Below the pieces are notes generated by a model. That model was not told where the DNA came from. It made no database searches and saw nothing but the letters and a program-made list of their open reading frames with translations. The position numbers and the translations under genes are program-made. DNA of 64,000 nt from Lineus longissimus. Taxonomy: Eukaryota > Nemertea > Pilidiophora > Heteronemertea > Lineidae. The first letter of the stretch is position 1. Every line of letters starts with the position of its first letter. Where the stretch lies: contig NC_088318.1 in NCBI RefSeq assembly GCF_910592395.1, forward strand, positions 14,878,349-14,942,348, in the 5' to 3' direction. Shown here piece by piece: positions 38,812-50,275 of this stretch.

Positions 38812-39423
38812 TCATCCATTACCAATGAGCAATCCAAGAAAATCATGTCTGAAATGAAAAAGATATTTCCACGGATCAGCAATTTCATAGAGGGGGGGGG
38901 GGGGGGTGGAAGCGAACATTATACCCCTGATTACCTCAGATACTCCATACAGTGCCGCGATCGAGAGATTACCACGATCGCTCAAGATAATATCTCGATC
39001 GCTCGAGATAATAAGTCCATCAATCGAGATATTTCTTCGTGATTTTTTTTCGTGTTTCATTCGTACGTATTCACATAAACATTTAACGCAAATAATCATC
39101 CACAACAGCAGACCACTGGAGAGATCAAATCTGACTTGTTGACTCCATTGAAAAATTTCCATTAAGGACAATTTGTTGTCAGATTGCGACATGCTTTTGC
39201 TTTCAAACACTTCATCACCCAACTGCCTCCGAGCAGAACATTGCACCGAAAGCTGATGGCTAACAATCATCATTTCAATCACGTCAGCGTTCACGATATA
39301 AACAAAAGAACGGGTATTATTTCCTCTATGACTGCATAAATGGTCAATGAACTGGAATCGGCAATATTGCAATTTGGGACGACAATCATGATGGCCGCCT
39401 TTAAGCTGAATTTGTTTGCACAA
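38812..39423 (-). CDS. Unrecognised 203-codon open frame with one membrane-like segment; doubtful
   Basis: Long minus-strand frame that starts right after a stop and has no ATG at its beginning; the first ATGs lie about 50 codons in (ADVIEMMIV). It has one hydrophobic segment (GLLLWMIICVKCLCEY) followed by basic residues (KHEKKSRRN), then runs through a degenerate repeat (38955-39042) and a 15-G tract read as Pro. No family recognised. The length is above chance expectation for this base composition, but repeat content weakens the case. Confidence 0.2.
   Translation of the reverse strand: MCKQIQLKGGHHDCRPKLQYCRFQFIDHLCSHRGNNTRSFVYIVNADVIEMMIVSHQLSVQCSARRQLGDEVFESKSMSQSDNKLSLMEIFQWSQQVRFDLSSGLLLWMIICVKCLCEYVRMKHEKKSRRNISIDGLIISSDRDIILSDRGNLSIAALYGVSEVIRGIMFASTPPPPLYEIADPWKYLFHFRHDFLGLLIGNG
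38955..39042. repeat. Degenerate tandem repeat rich in CGATCG / CTCGAGATAATA
   Basis: Three to four diverged units around CGATCGCTCAAGATAATATC, CGATCGCTCGAGATAATA and CAATCGAGATATTTC, of roughly 20-24 bp, with internal palindromes. Lies just right of a 15-G tract. Confidence 0.55.
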
Positions 39424-39429
39424 ACGGCA

Positions 39430-41094
39430 TTAGAATAGCAATGTAATGGCGATGAAATGGCGTAAAACTGGCGATAATTTCCCTGCGGACCATGATTTGC
39501 TAAGTTATGATCATGGTATGAACTGAGGATTATTCACCACAGAAAACAACTATCAGGTGAATGATTACAATTGCCACGAATCAGGTAGTGTACACCGTCT
39601 ACACAACGGCACTGTTGAAAGTTATGTATTAAGTATGTATTGTCATATCTAGACATTTTCAAATTTTGCTTTTTTACAACAAAGTTGGCTTTACATCTAG
39701 GTCTCCAAGAGACAATGGAAACAGGTCAACTAAGACTTTATCCCCAAATTCCGTATCAAACCAAATCCATCTTGAAGACTGATATATCAGAACCAGAGTT
39801 GGAAATGTCATTTGCCATTTCTGTATACAACTCTTTTGTGGATGTCACAGCGGAGGCATGGAAATAGAACCAATCAATGCCGTGACTGAGAATCGAAAGG
39901 TCACGTATTCCCTAATAATTCTCAGCGCAACAAGGTATTCCCCTGAATACCTTGTATAATTGCCATCATATCTTCGGATCAAGCTGCCATACCAGGGTGT
40001 AAGTCCCGGACCAATAAATCACTGTTGTCACTGTGACCATACGATAGCAAGCTCTCAACAATAAAGACAGTGATCCCTGACAAACTCTTGTCTCACTAAA
40101 TACGCCAGGGACGCACTCCAGACGACATGGCCAACTCGGAGCGGATGTGCTCAAAACTGGCAGAACAGGCTTCTGGCACTCTACGATGTCAATACTGTCA
40201 TCAATAATAGTTCTTCCAGACAAGACCAACAATTTGATGACTAGTGGATTAAATTGAAGACAGACTTATCCTGGTATCCCATACCAATAAAATACTCGGA
40301 GTGTCAAGAGTAAAGCTTCACATTGTATATCTGTATCCCTTCCACTTGTCCAACTGCCAGTCCAGTAGCTGGATTAACATCCTAAGTAAAACTACTGCCG
40401 ATTATATACTCCTTTGCAAAGAGAAGCAGTTCAGGATTAGGTCCGGGGTTTGGTTCCTTGGTCAAGGACACAAAGATGAATCTCTTCGTCCAGGAGATAA
40501 GACCACTTTATTAATGTTTTGGGGTGCGCAATCTTGGCTCTCTGAACTTCATATTGTTACATGCATAAATTGTTTAAAGTGGTCCTATCAAACTAAGACA
40601 ACTTCAAACAAAATTACTTTCATTATACCTCCAGGCTAAATTAAAGGTATATACAAGTAACTAGAATCTGTCTTTCATCACAATCAAGAAAAGCGATCAT
40701 GATAAGACAAGTCAAAGGAAAGCCTACCCAAAACTTCATCAATTCACTGGAGATTATATTGATTATTTTCCGCGTGCGGAGCAAGTGGTACATGATGGGA
40801 CGTAATCAAGAACATAAATGATTAGCTTGAACTCTTCTCGAATTCATTGCCGCCAGTACAAGCTATGATGTCACTAGGGGTAAAAGGAGTGGCGCAAGTA
40901 TTGAGCACGCTACTTCTGTAACTGATTTTATGTCTATATACTATTATTTAAAATATTTTTCTGTAAATTTTTAGGATACAATACCTATCATGCTCAGAGG
41001 TGAGCAGCAAGATTTGGCCCTAAATTCAACAAGTCACATTCACCATTTGTTTTCAATTCAAGTTTCAATAAGTTGACAAAAATACCATACAACA
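39430..41094. other. Upstream region of the GPCR gene, no coding sequence recognised
   Basis: Should contain the promoter and 5' UTR exon(s) of the receptor, given the acceptor at 41112. I could not pick the first exon with confidence. Confidence 0.4.
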
Positions 41095-41112
41095 TTTTTT
41101 TTCTCTTTGCAG
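41095..41112 (+). promoter_or_regulatory. 3' splice site immediately upstream of the GPCR start codon
   Basis: A long pyrimidine tract (TTTTTTTTCTCTTTGCAG) ends one base before the ATG of the receptor. The coding region is intact from that ATG, so this acceptor would join a 5' UTR exon. I could not locate that exon confidently in the preceding kilobase. Confidence 0.6.
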
Positions 41113-41113
41113 G

Positions 41114-42415
41114 ATGCAAGGGTCAAGCTCTGGTGAGTTGCCAAACTGGGCACTCAACCTCACCATCCTAACTGAGTACATCAACACCCTCCTCCCAAAA
41201 GAGCGAGACATCCTCTTCGATAAACTAGGCATCAAAAGTATCAGAGATTTAGAGTCGCTGTTCCTATCGCAAAACGAGATGCATGTCGAACCGTACGAAG
41301 AGCAACTTATGAACATCACAGAGTATTGGTTAAGCAAGCATCTACGGCTGATTGTTCCACCAATATTGATAGTGATCGGCACAATAGGAAACATCCTATC
41401 CTGTATCATATTGCTTCGGCGGCAAATGGCACGGATTTCAACCTATGTCTATCTTGGTGCTCTAGCAATTGTGGATACCTTCGTCCTCTACATGGGGCTG
41501 TTTCGAATATGGTTAGGAGAAGTGGCCGATTTCAATATAATGGGAAAACACGATGCTATCTGCAAGATATTTATGCTGTTGGGTTACACAGCCAGCGATT
41601 TTTCTGTATGGATAATTGTTGCTGTGACTGTTGAACGTTACATTGCCGTCTGTTTTCCGCTACAGGCAAACGTCATGTGCAACACAAAACGCGCCTTATT
41701 TGTGATTTTGGCGATACTGGCCGTGATATTAACTATAAACCTACACTTCCTGTGGACAGTAAAAGTCGTAGAGTTCAAAGAATTTGGTGAACATGTTAAG
41801 AAGTGCACAGGAGGGGAGCGGTACCAGGATTTCATCCGCATTTGGCCGTGGGTTGATGCGTTCATCTATTCATTTCTCCCTTTCATTCTAATCATGAGTC
41901 TAAATTTTCTAATCATACGGCAAGTGTTTCTTGCACATCGTGACCGGGAACAATTTCTATCCAATGACTCACAACGCCGCACAACCTCTCAAGACACTGG
42001 CTACAAAATCACTGTCATGCTTTTGTCAATATCTTTCACCTTCCTCTTAACAACATTACCAATGGTAATTTGTATGATCATTGGCGCCATACTGCAATCA
42101 GATACCGATCTGAAAGTCATAGCGCAGATATCGCTAGCGAGCACGATTACGGAGTACCTCATGTATATAAATCACTCTATGAACTTTTTCCTGTATTGCG
42201 CAACAGGGCAGAAATTCCGTCAACAACTTTCTCGTCTGGCTTGCTGGAAAACTGAAATGAACCAGTACAGATCACAAATGGTTTCTGAAAGCATGACGGT
42301 AAATGGTGGGACCTACAACTGTACATATCGCTCCCGGAACGCTGATCAAACTGAGATGATTGATGTGAATAACAGGTCCGGTAAACAGTGTCTTCTAAAC
42401 CGAACTGTGACATAG
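41114..42415 (+). CDS. Class A (rhodopsin-like) G-protein coupled receptor, neuropeptide-receptor type, complete
   Basis: Plasma-membrane seven-helix receptor of 433 residues in one coding exon. The extracellular N-terminus has glycosylation sites at N15 (NLT) and N67 (NIT). TM1 about 79-101 has GN (N93); TM2 111-133 has the conserved Asp (D121, LAIVD); TM3 149-171 starts near C150 and ends in ERY (174-176), the DRY variant; TM4 193-214; ECL2 C231 is the disulfide partner of C150; TM5 246-268 (P256); TM6 298-323 (FTFLLTTLP); TM7 335-362 ends NFFLY (357-361), where NPxxY has Phe for Pro; helix 8 is GQKFRQQL with Cys377 as possible palmitoylation site. The SMNFFLYC end of TM7 is typical of invertebrate peptide receptors of the FMRFamide/sex-peptide/orphan groups; the ligand cannot be assigned. 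The start ATG lies 1 bp after TTTTCTCTTTGCAG, so a 5' UTR intron is likely and at least one noncoding exon lies upstream. Confidence 0.95.
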   Translation: MQGSSSGELPNWALNLTILTEYINTLLPKERDILFDKLGIKSIRDLESLFLSQNEMHVEPYEEQLMNITEYWLSKHLRLIVPPILIVIGTIGNILSCIILLRRQMARISTYVYLGALAIVDTFVLYMGLFRIWLGEVADFNIMGKHDAICKIFMLLGYTASDFSVWIIVAVTVERYIAVCFPLQANVMCNTKRALFVILAILAVILTINLHFLWTVKVVEFKEFGEHVKKCTGGERYQDFIRIWPWVDAFIYSFLPFILIMSLNFLIIRQVFLAHRDREQFLSNDSQRRTTSQDTGYKITVMLLSISFTFLLTTLPMVICMIIGAILQSDTDLKVIAQISLASTITEYLMYINHSMNFFLYCATGQKFRQQLSRLACWKTEMNQYRSQMVSESMTVNGGTYNCTYRSRNADQTEMIDVNNRSGKQCLLNRTVT

Positions 42416-43294
42416 AGCAGTACCTCTCTATCAGGGATTTGAAGGCCCTGTTGCAGCAGGGGTGAAGCTGTCGATCCAGGGGGTCCAAATTGGAATCAGT
42501 GCTGTCCGGACCAAGTGGAGACCCTTCAGATCAAACATTGACCAGAACCAATCAAATCGGATATCCATTTTCGAAATGTTGTGGAGGTTTCCCAGTACTG
42601 TTGCATGCCCCGAAGGCTCTTTCTAAATAGATTTTGAGAATGCCAGGAAACTGAAAAACAACGATCGAAGACAACCCAAATTGTGAGAAAACCTGGCTGA
42701 TATATGGATCTTGGGCTCTTCCATCAATGATTTCTATGAGAAATGACTGGGGAAAGTTGCGGAAGGAAAGTAACAAAAGGTGACAAGGTCAACCAAGTTG
42801 GAAAGAGCCTCTGGAACATGATCACACGGAAAATACATTAGATGACAATTTCTGAATAATTGTGTTTTCTATGCTGATTTGTAAATAAGCTGTCTTAAAT
42901 CATGTCTTCAATACATCGATTGAAATATTGTTATTATGGTTGACCCCCGTTGTGTAATTTTGTCAATAACACGCTGAGCAAAGTGATTTCAATATAAAAG
43001 CGGCAATCTTCACAATGACAAAATGATGAGAGTGATTTGAAAGCAGCCACCAACCTGTAAAACTGCATTTAATTGCAACGTTGTCATGGTTACGTAAGTT
43101 GCCGGTCGCGGTAATAGAAATCACATGTTCGCGGAGCACTTACGATGTCAACATAGCCCATTCATTTCAGTCGACTCTCAGATTATCTGCATATTGTGTT
43201 CTAATCCGGACAAGTTTATTATCTTGATTGGTAACCGTGAAATTTCCACGATGCCTAAAGCTGACAAAATTTATCTTTTTCAATGGCTGTACAT

Positions 43295-43300
43295 AATAAA
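43295..43300 (+). terminator. Candidate poly(A) signal of the GPCR gene
   Basis: An AATAAA that I find downstream of the receptor stop codon, about 880 nt into the presumed 3' UTR. Plausible but unconfirmed. Confidence 0.25.
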
Positions 43301-44150
43301 ATCTTTGTTTGCTGCTGAAACGTAATACTATAAAATGCTGTTGTTTAAATTTTTGCACGTTTAAAACGAAAACAACTGAGCTCAGGAAAATTTCACGGTT
43401 AATGATATTACTTTTGAAGGCACCAGATGGATGCATATTTGAAGCCAATCAGTGGATATTTGCAACTGGCGCTCACAGTTCACAGTCTTGCAGACCTGAC
43501 AATTGCAGGCACAAGAACAGAAATAAGGATCGAGGCAGAAGATTTTCAGATTTCTTTTAGTGTTATTTGTATTCGTGTGATCTAAATATCATATCAGAAC
43601 ATATTTTTAAAAAGAAATGGAAAAATCATACCTGCGTTTGATGCTGATCACAGCTGCTGTGATCAACGACTCATATTGCAGGCTTCTGCGATGACCACCA
43701 CATGATTTTTTGTTGCATCAGATCATGATAATAGGTCGCAGAGACAAAAATCGCCCATTTGCGGGTGCTGTATTGAGTATTTGCATATTGGTGCATTTTG
43801 TCATTTTGATGTATGTTATGTAATCTAGAGAGTGGTTTATTTCAAAATCACACTATCAAAATAACAAAGTAGGTTTCTAGCTATCAAAATGGGAGTGTCT
43901 CGAGGTAATGTCAGGGGTTTACCAGAGTATCAGTGCTTCGTTGAATCCAAGAAGTTATACACACAGTCTACTAAATGTTTGAGTACATTTTTGGGTGAAT
44001 ATGTATAATATCTGCTGTGCCCTCTGTATAGAAACTGAGTAAACTTAATCTGTGCTGACTCCTTCAATATTTTCGGACACTTCTCCTTTGATTCACTTGT
44101 GGTAAAGGAATTTGATATGAGTTGACAATTTGTTGGCTACAAGATGTTTA

Positions 44151-44190
44151 TCAAGGTCAAAGCCTGCCAATCAAGGTCAAAGCCTGCCTA
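44151..44190 (+). repeat. 20-bp tandem duplication
   Basis: ATCAAGGTCAAAGCCTGCC occurs twice, head to tail. Confidence 0.75.
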
Positions 44191-45409
44191 CCCTTATCAT
44201 TTGATATCATATTCATATGCTTTAGCATGAGATCTGTTTGTTATCTATAGGCATGCCAGAAGGCCAACAACTGCCCCAACCAAAATCCTGGTAAAACCCT
44301 CAGGGATTAACCTAATGCGTGCTGAAAAACGGAAATTTTGCGGGAAAAAGAACTTGTCGGAAATAGAACTTGTAGCTTGCAATTCTTTCCCTATTTCTCT
44401 GCGTCTAGCTACACAATATGTGGGAACTGGATATTTTTGTTCAATTATACATAAGTAGCCCAAAGATTTGAATTTTGCAGTACATGTGGTTAACTGATAG
44501 AAAAAAACTAAATCAACAAGTCCCCGCTTCCATTATAATGTGGCAATTTGCCTCATTGTCATTCATTCAAATAAGCAGGAAGTCAGGGAATTACTAATGA
44601 CAATCACTAAGATATCGCAGTTCCTGCAGACAGCATTATAGGAGTACATCCGACACCAAGTTACAAGTTCGTTGAATGTCTGACTGAGTACTGTAAACAA
44701 TTACGAGGGCGTTGCCTTTTCGCCGGTCTCATGAATAAATTCAATTCGCAAAAACTACAGCACAAAAACAGTATTTTACTGAAGAAAATGAAATTAATTT
44801 TGAAGTTTACCAAAATAGAAATCATATTTTTTTCAGAACTTTTTTGGAAATGTTTAGTGTATTGTCCTCTGAAACAATCTCATGGTTTATAAAGCATCAC
44901 TTCAAACATCATCATTTATCATGGCCACTTTCATTTTCCCTCCCTCTCTTCTCAATAATTGGTATAGGTCTTAGGAGACTGATACCTCTGACAAAGAAAC
45001 TGCGGTGGGACAAGGGATAATCGTCTACTTCTATTCGTTATTTCAAAAAACAATTAGATGGCACCAGTAAGAACTCCTTGCAGACTTAGTCTTGAATCCT
45101 CAAACCTGTAGAAGGTAAAAATGGAAAAACCGCCTTCGAATTGAGGTATTTGGAAAGGAAAGTGTAAGTGTTCATCAGAAATCATAAGTTAGACTCTTAA
45201 CAACACCAAGAAAAGAAGGGAATCAATTTTAGTTTTCATTGGCTTTATCCATGAGTTAATGTCACTTTTATCTATCAATATATATTTTGGCCAATTTCCT
45301 CTCAAGCTCTTCTGTAACTGACTTATCATCACAATGTCCATCTATGCAGTTTCTGCATCAATACACTTTTACACTATTCCATGTTCCTTGCAACTGCAAT
45401 TACTTCAAC

Positions 45410-45640
45410 AAGTTCCTTTCCATTGGCACTGGGCATACCTGATTAGTTCTTCAGTTGGGCCTTGTGAAGATTCCATTGTGACAGGTTCTTGATATCCAAT
45501 AAGGTTTCATATCATCTGCCTTCCCGTACACACCATCAACTACCTCTATATAATGGGAATAAATCTGTTTATCCAATTCCATCCCATCAGTATGAAGGAC
45601 GACCTGATGTGAAGGATTCATACAAGATATGTTACTGAAG
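45410..45640 (-). other. Coding-like patch, unrecognised, with frame changes
   Basis: Minus-strand frames read 'GMELDKQIYSHYIEVVDGVY', then in another frame 'GYQEPVTMESSQGPTEELIR', then 'NGKELVEVIAVARNME' to a stop near 45373. Each looks protein-like but they do not form one frame; an AG|GTATGC donor-like site lies between the second and third. Possibly a decaying gene or exons of an unrecognised gene. Confidence 0.2.
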
Positions 45641-46454
45641 AGTGAAATCAGCAATCAGCCCAATTGTTCAACATTTCCATAATTTTATGCAACATGTTCT
45701 ACTCTCTGCTTAGGACCTTGGTTTAGGATGAATAAACGGTTCGATGGATCACAGCCCATTTCCTCCTTCATGCAAACACATTCAAGATTTATTGAAGCAA
45801 CAGCTAAATGACTTCCTTATTGAAAATTTAAGTTTATAAATCACTTTCGCAATCTAAGTCGTTGATGTCTAAACTGAGACTATGATGCTGCTCATTGAAT
45901 AGTGAAATCAATATCGCTTGAGAATGAATTGCTCCAGGACTTGGCACTGATCGATAGAGGAAGGCGACAGCAAAAGACTGAGCAATAACTCTCAGGATCA
46001 GAAGAGATCTTGAAAATATTTTCAAAAATAAATCCCCCTTGCACAAAGTGAAGACGGATCAACATTCAAACCTTTTACATCCCAAGAGCATTTGAAAAAT
46101 TGTCAGTGAATGCTGTGTTGTGGAGTATGCCAGTATATAACTGTTGTTCATATCTGACATTTTAGAAAAATTCAACCACTTGAAATTGAGCGCAGAACAC
46201 AGAAACTTGAGACTTGAGAGATAAGCTTTTAGCTTGTAGTCTGTACTGTAAAAAAGTTCACAACAAAAGCTGACATTTGATAAAAACATTTGATCAGATT
46301 TCACATAGAAATGATAAAATACACATAAATGTGGAAATGAGAAGGCGTAACAAGATCACAAAATATTTATCAGACTTCAGGGCTGGTTACTGCGAAGCTT
46401 AATCTTGCCTACCATACTGATACCAAATAGACCATCCCTTTGGGCAATAAGGCT

Positions 46455-46540
46455 GCAGAAATCTGGGGAGCTCGAAAGCTCATCTGAGCAGACAGGCGGC
46501 CTCAAGATCTGAGTTTGAACTCAGTGAAGGCTACTTTTTT
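46455..46540 (+). mobile_element. Possible Pol III-type element (tRNA-like) with T7 terminator
   Basis: GCTC/GAGC (D-arm-like), CTGAG-TTTGAA-CTCAG (T-arm-like) and then GGCTAC followed by seven T. No matching acceptor stem, so a decayed tRNA or SINE head rather than a working tRNA. Confidence 0.3.
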
Positions 46541-47317
46541 TCCATTTCTTTGATACAAATAAGCAAAAAAATCAATTCACAAATCAGATAAAAATTGGGA
46601 ATCAATCTAAAATGAAGCTTCTTCACAACTTGAAATACATAAAGTGAAATACATCATCAATCATAACTTTTTCATGTTCATGCCAATATAAATCAAAGAT
46701 GAGTCCCATCTACTCATTATCACACTCATTTATCATCATTAACCCGGTCATAACATGACATCAGTTTGGTTCTAAAATGGGCTAAAAATCCATTTTGGAC
46801 ATTTTTTTGGAGAACTTTTCTTTTTAAAGATTGGAATTTACTCGAAAATGCCTACGGAATTTATCATAATCTTGATGCTTGACCTTGGAATATGGCTGAC
46901 TTGACATGGACTTATAGAACTTCATAATAAGTTGGGCTAATCGAGACACGATAAATGTCGATAGCTGAATTACAGATATGGGTTCATCACGCTTTAGAAC
47001 CAACCTCTTCCCATTCTCTCTGTCATCAAATCATTATCACTTCAACATATCTTAAAGGGGAACCTGTCATACCATTTTTTTTCATTCTCTTAAGATTTCC
47101 TCCAGGTAAGACAAGGTGACATCTTCATTGCACATATCATGCGTTCCAGTCTCACAGGCATCATGTTATATGACATCAGCCATGGGCCATATGATGAGGT
47201 GAAGATGACATAATGCACGTATGTTGTTTACATGTTTCCACATGCCCTGCTTTTTTCACACTACTGTCGGAATTGGCAGTTTCTGAGATGATGGAAGGCT
47301 GAAGAAGTATATATTAG

Positions 47318-47395
47318 GCCGTGGATTATTAATGCATTCATCTATGCATTTCTACCTTTCATCCTAATCATGAGCTTCAATTTTCTCATCACAAT
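47318..47395 (+). pseudogene. GPCR relic: TM5 fragment of a paralogue of the receptor at 41.1 kb
   Basis: Reads PWIINAFIYAFLPFILIMSF then NFLITISQ, against PWVDAFIYSFLPFILIMSLNFLIIRQ in the intact receptor. Nucleotide similarity is also high. The frame continues only a few codons on either side and I find no TM3/4 or TM6/7 counterparts nearby, so this is a truncated copy on the same strand as the intact gene, 5 kb downstream. It could be a surviving piece of an old tandem duplicate. Confidence 0.8.
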
Positions 47396-49388
47396 AAGCC
47401 AAAATGTTACAGCATTTCTCGAAGTAATGGCACTATGGTTCTGAGTTTTGGTGATTATACAACATTTTTAAAGTATCTGAAAATACTTGCCAGAATCTGA
47501 CTAAGCATGACCTAGAATGAACCATTAAGTGAAATATAGACATTTGAGGCTTTTTGTGTGCATGTCAATTCTTTCATGACATGGAGTATCCATGTTGGAT
47601 AAGTTTTCTTGCTGCCCTAAGGCCGGTCCCCTCAAGAGAAATTGTCCCTGTTGAGGGAAACTACAAGCAATGGTCCAATTGGTGGTCTCTCAGTTAGGGA
47701 CCCAGACCTCTAGTTAGTCCTTGTCCAAATATACATGTACAGTGCTGGTGTGCTGAGAGCCAGTACAGACATCCATCAGTAAGTTTGTCAAACTTAATTT
47801 GGCCCAACTGATTCCTGTTTCTAGTTTTTTGTTGATATAGCATTCTGGTATCAATCTATTAAAAGGAGGAGTGTGTTAGATGTGGCTGGCTGTCTTTAAT
47901 GTAAAGTTAGAGATTTCTGTAGAGGCCATAACAGATATACATGTAATTCCGACAGGGTGGAATGTTTGTGTAGATTTTATGATGCATCACTAACCGCCCT
48001 TTAAACAACACTGTATAAACTTCTGTTTAAGTAAAGGTTCCGGACTTGTAACACACACTACTTCTCAAATTTGGCATGGCCACCTCCTTTTTGTCGCTTA
48101 TTCTTAGATGGAAGTGCTCTTGAGTCTGACCTGACCTTATGGATTGTGGACAAAATATATTCAATTTTCTTACTTTGAGATATATAACAATTTCCAAGCA
48201 GACTTTGAAAAGCCAGTAATGCAGAGAATTCGAAATACAATCTTGCAGTCTTAATCCATAGAGTAAGGTCACAACAACATTATATATATATTGGAACCTC
48301 ATTTAATGTCAGACACTTCTGAAACAAGACCCCTTTATATAGACAATTACTTTGTTCTGAAATCCCAGGTTTCTTTACAATATATAATTTTTTTCAATCT
48401 GGACACCTCTCTATCAAGGACAGCATTGGTAGTCCCAAGGAATTCCTGATGAGCAGAGAGGTGCTAGTTTTGCTATGCGACATGATAGCTGGTGATTTTC
48501 TCTGATACTTGCACTAATAACCAATAACAGATTTCCGCAATGTCGGGCTTCCTTAATGCAATAGTAAGTGAAATGGCCAACTACCCTACCGTTTCAACAA
48601 TATTTTCAAATATTATCTTGGTTGCGTGGAATATTGTTTGAGCCAATCAAAGGCAGCTGATTTATGGTATGAATTCACTGGCCGTTAAGGTAGATATCGG
48701 AAACATAAAATACAGACATAAAGATAAAGTTCGATCAAACACGGACACATTTACTGGAGAATAAACACATGCTGTGATTTATAGGGGCAAATCACTTTCG
48801 AGAAAATCACGTTATGCCAACTTGATAAATGTTGAAAATTGTGCTTGCTAATATTAAATGCCAGGATAATGGGAAGGAAAAGATGAAATCTACTGAAGAA
48901 GTGTGGTTGGGAAAAAAATGATGCGTGCATAATCCTGTCAAATTCAGATGGAATCAATTTAACCAACCCCCCCCCCCCCCCCCCGACAGCAACAGTCAGG
49001 ATTTGCTTCTATTTTCATCTTCAGGCTAGCGCTCAAAATGTAATTTTTTGTTGTGATTGTTAAATTATAGATTATTATCATTATAACAATGTATAATACT
49101 AAATTTATCCTGATTATCAATTATTTGTACATAAAGATTTTCCTTGTGAAACTCGAATAAATCTTTATCTCTGTATGACAAAATCTGTCTGTCATCTGTT
49201 TTCTTTTCAAAGTGATAACCAATGTCCAGTTAATCAGAATAATTTGCAATTAGCTTTGCCCGGTTTATATAGGACCTTTTTTAGTATATCAGCCCTTTGC
49301 AGAACTGAAACTGATAATTAAATAAATATAAGTATACACAGTAAGGGCCCTTAGTCATGTCAGACTTAGCACTAAGTATAACCCTCCT

Positions 49389-49475
49389 ACTATGAGATGT
49401 GAGAGACCCCTTTTGGCAGCTTTGTGTAACTTTTTTTCCGCCCAGCTGCTGCCTATAATTATTGTCCCTTTAAAA
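49389..49475 (+). repeat. Left member of an inverted repeat pair
   Basis: TGAGATGTGAGAGACCCCTT ... TTTGTGTAACTTT ... AGCTGCTGCCTATA ... TTGTCCCTTTAA. The reverse complement of 50185-50275 carries the same blocks in the same order, so the two are inverted copies about 700 bp apart, either two insertions of one short element or the ends of a composite foldback. Confidence 0.75.
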
Positions 49476-50184
49476 CCACTCAGTGTAGACCGTGCTGCCA
49501 CCTGAGGGAACATGCAGCAACTACCATAGCTGGACCACATTAAAACTCCCGCTTCCTCCTCCTCCCCCTCCTCCTCCCTCCCTCCCCTACCCTCAATCAT
49601 GCGGTCGTCAGGGGTTAATGAAAATAATATGTGCAGGGCCAGAGAAGCAAAGTAATTTCCCGAAATCGCGAAAATGAATTACGTCATGCGTAAACCAACC
49701 ATACTCATGATATACAATGCATCCCAATATCTGTACATCTTCATGCACGATGCATGCAACTGCCCCCGGATCTTTAAATTTGGCAAGTTCATGTACATCT
49801 TTTCATTTTTTCCCGCACGAAAATTTCAACTTACGACTTTCTGGATGCTTGAAGTAAAGGATTCTCTCTTGAGCAGTGTGGTAGGACATTATTATTCACC
49901 AAACCGAAAGATATCAGAAAGTTTAAAGCGCGGTTTAAAGGTCCAGCGTGTTTCTATTTTTAGGTATGAATTAATGATCACGTGGATTTCCGCAGGCTGA
50001 GGTGTGGAAGGAATAGTAGTCCAAGGAAAAATATATTTCCAAATATCTCCTAAGTCGTCGTTCGGCGAACTGCTTGCAGAATGATGTTTTGTGATGATGA
50101 TGTATACCCCCCCCCCCCCCCCCATAAAAATCTTAATCATTAGCGTCAGGCTACGGACGCTGTGGATGGAATCGTAGCGTAGGA

Positions 50185-50275
50185 ACTTAAAGGGACAATA
50201 TAGGCAGCAGCTAGGCAAGTAAGATAAAGTTACACAAAGTCGCCAATAGGGGTCTCTCACATCTCACAGTTCGTC
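50185..50275 (-). repeat. Right member of the inverted repeat pair
   Basis: Reverse complement of the unit at 49389-49475: TTAAAGGGACAATATAGGCA, AGTTACACAAAGTCG and GGGGTCTCTCACATCTCACA. A 17-C tract (50107-50123) lies just to its left. Confidence 0.75.

Noticed and set aside
40301-40639. 112-codon plus-strand frame upstream of the GPCR
   Set aside because: Composition not protein-like, no domain, and not linked to the receptor by a good donor/acceptor pair.
46455-46540. Functional tRNA gene
   Set aside because: D- and T-arm-like stems and a T run are present, but no acceptor stem pairs; kept as a weak Pol III-type relic.
49543-49590. Proline-rich coding repeat (CCTCCTCCC...)
   Set aside because: Pyrimidine-rich low-complexity DNA; the frames through it are short and lack homology.
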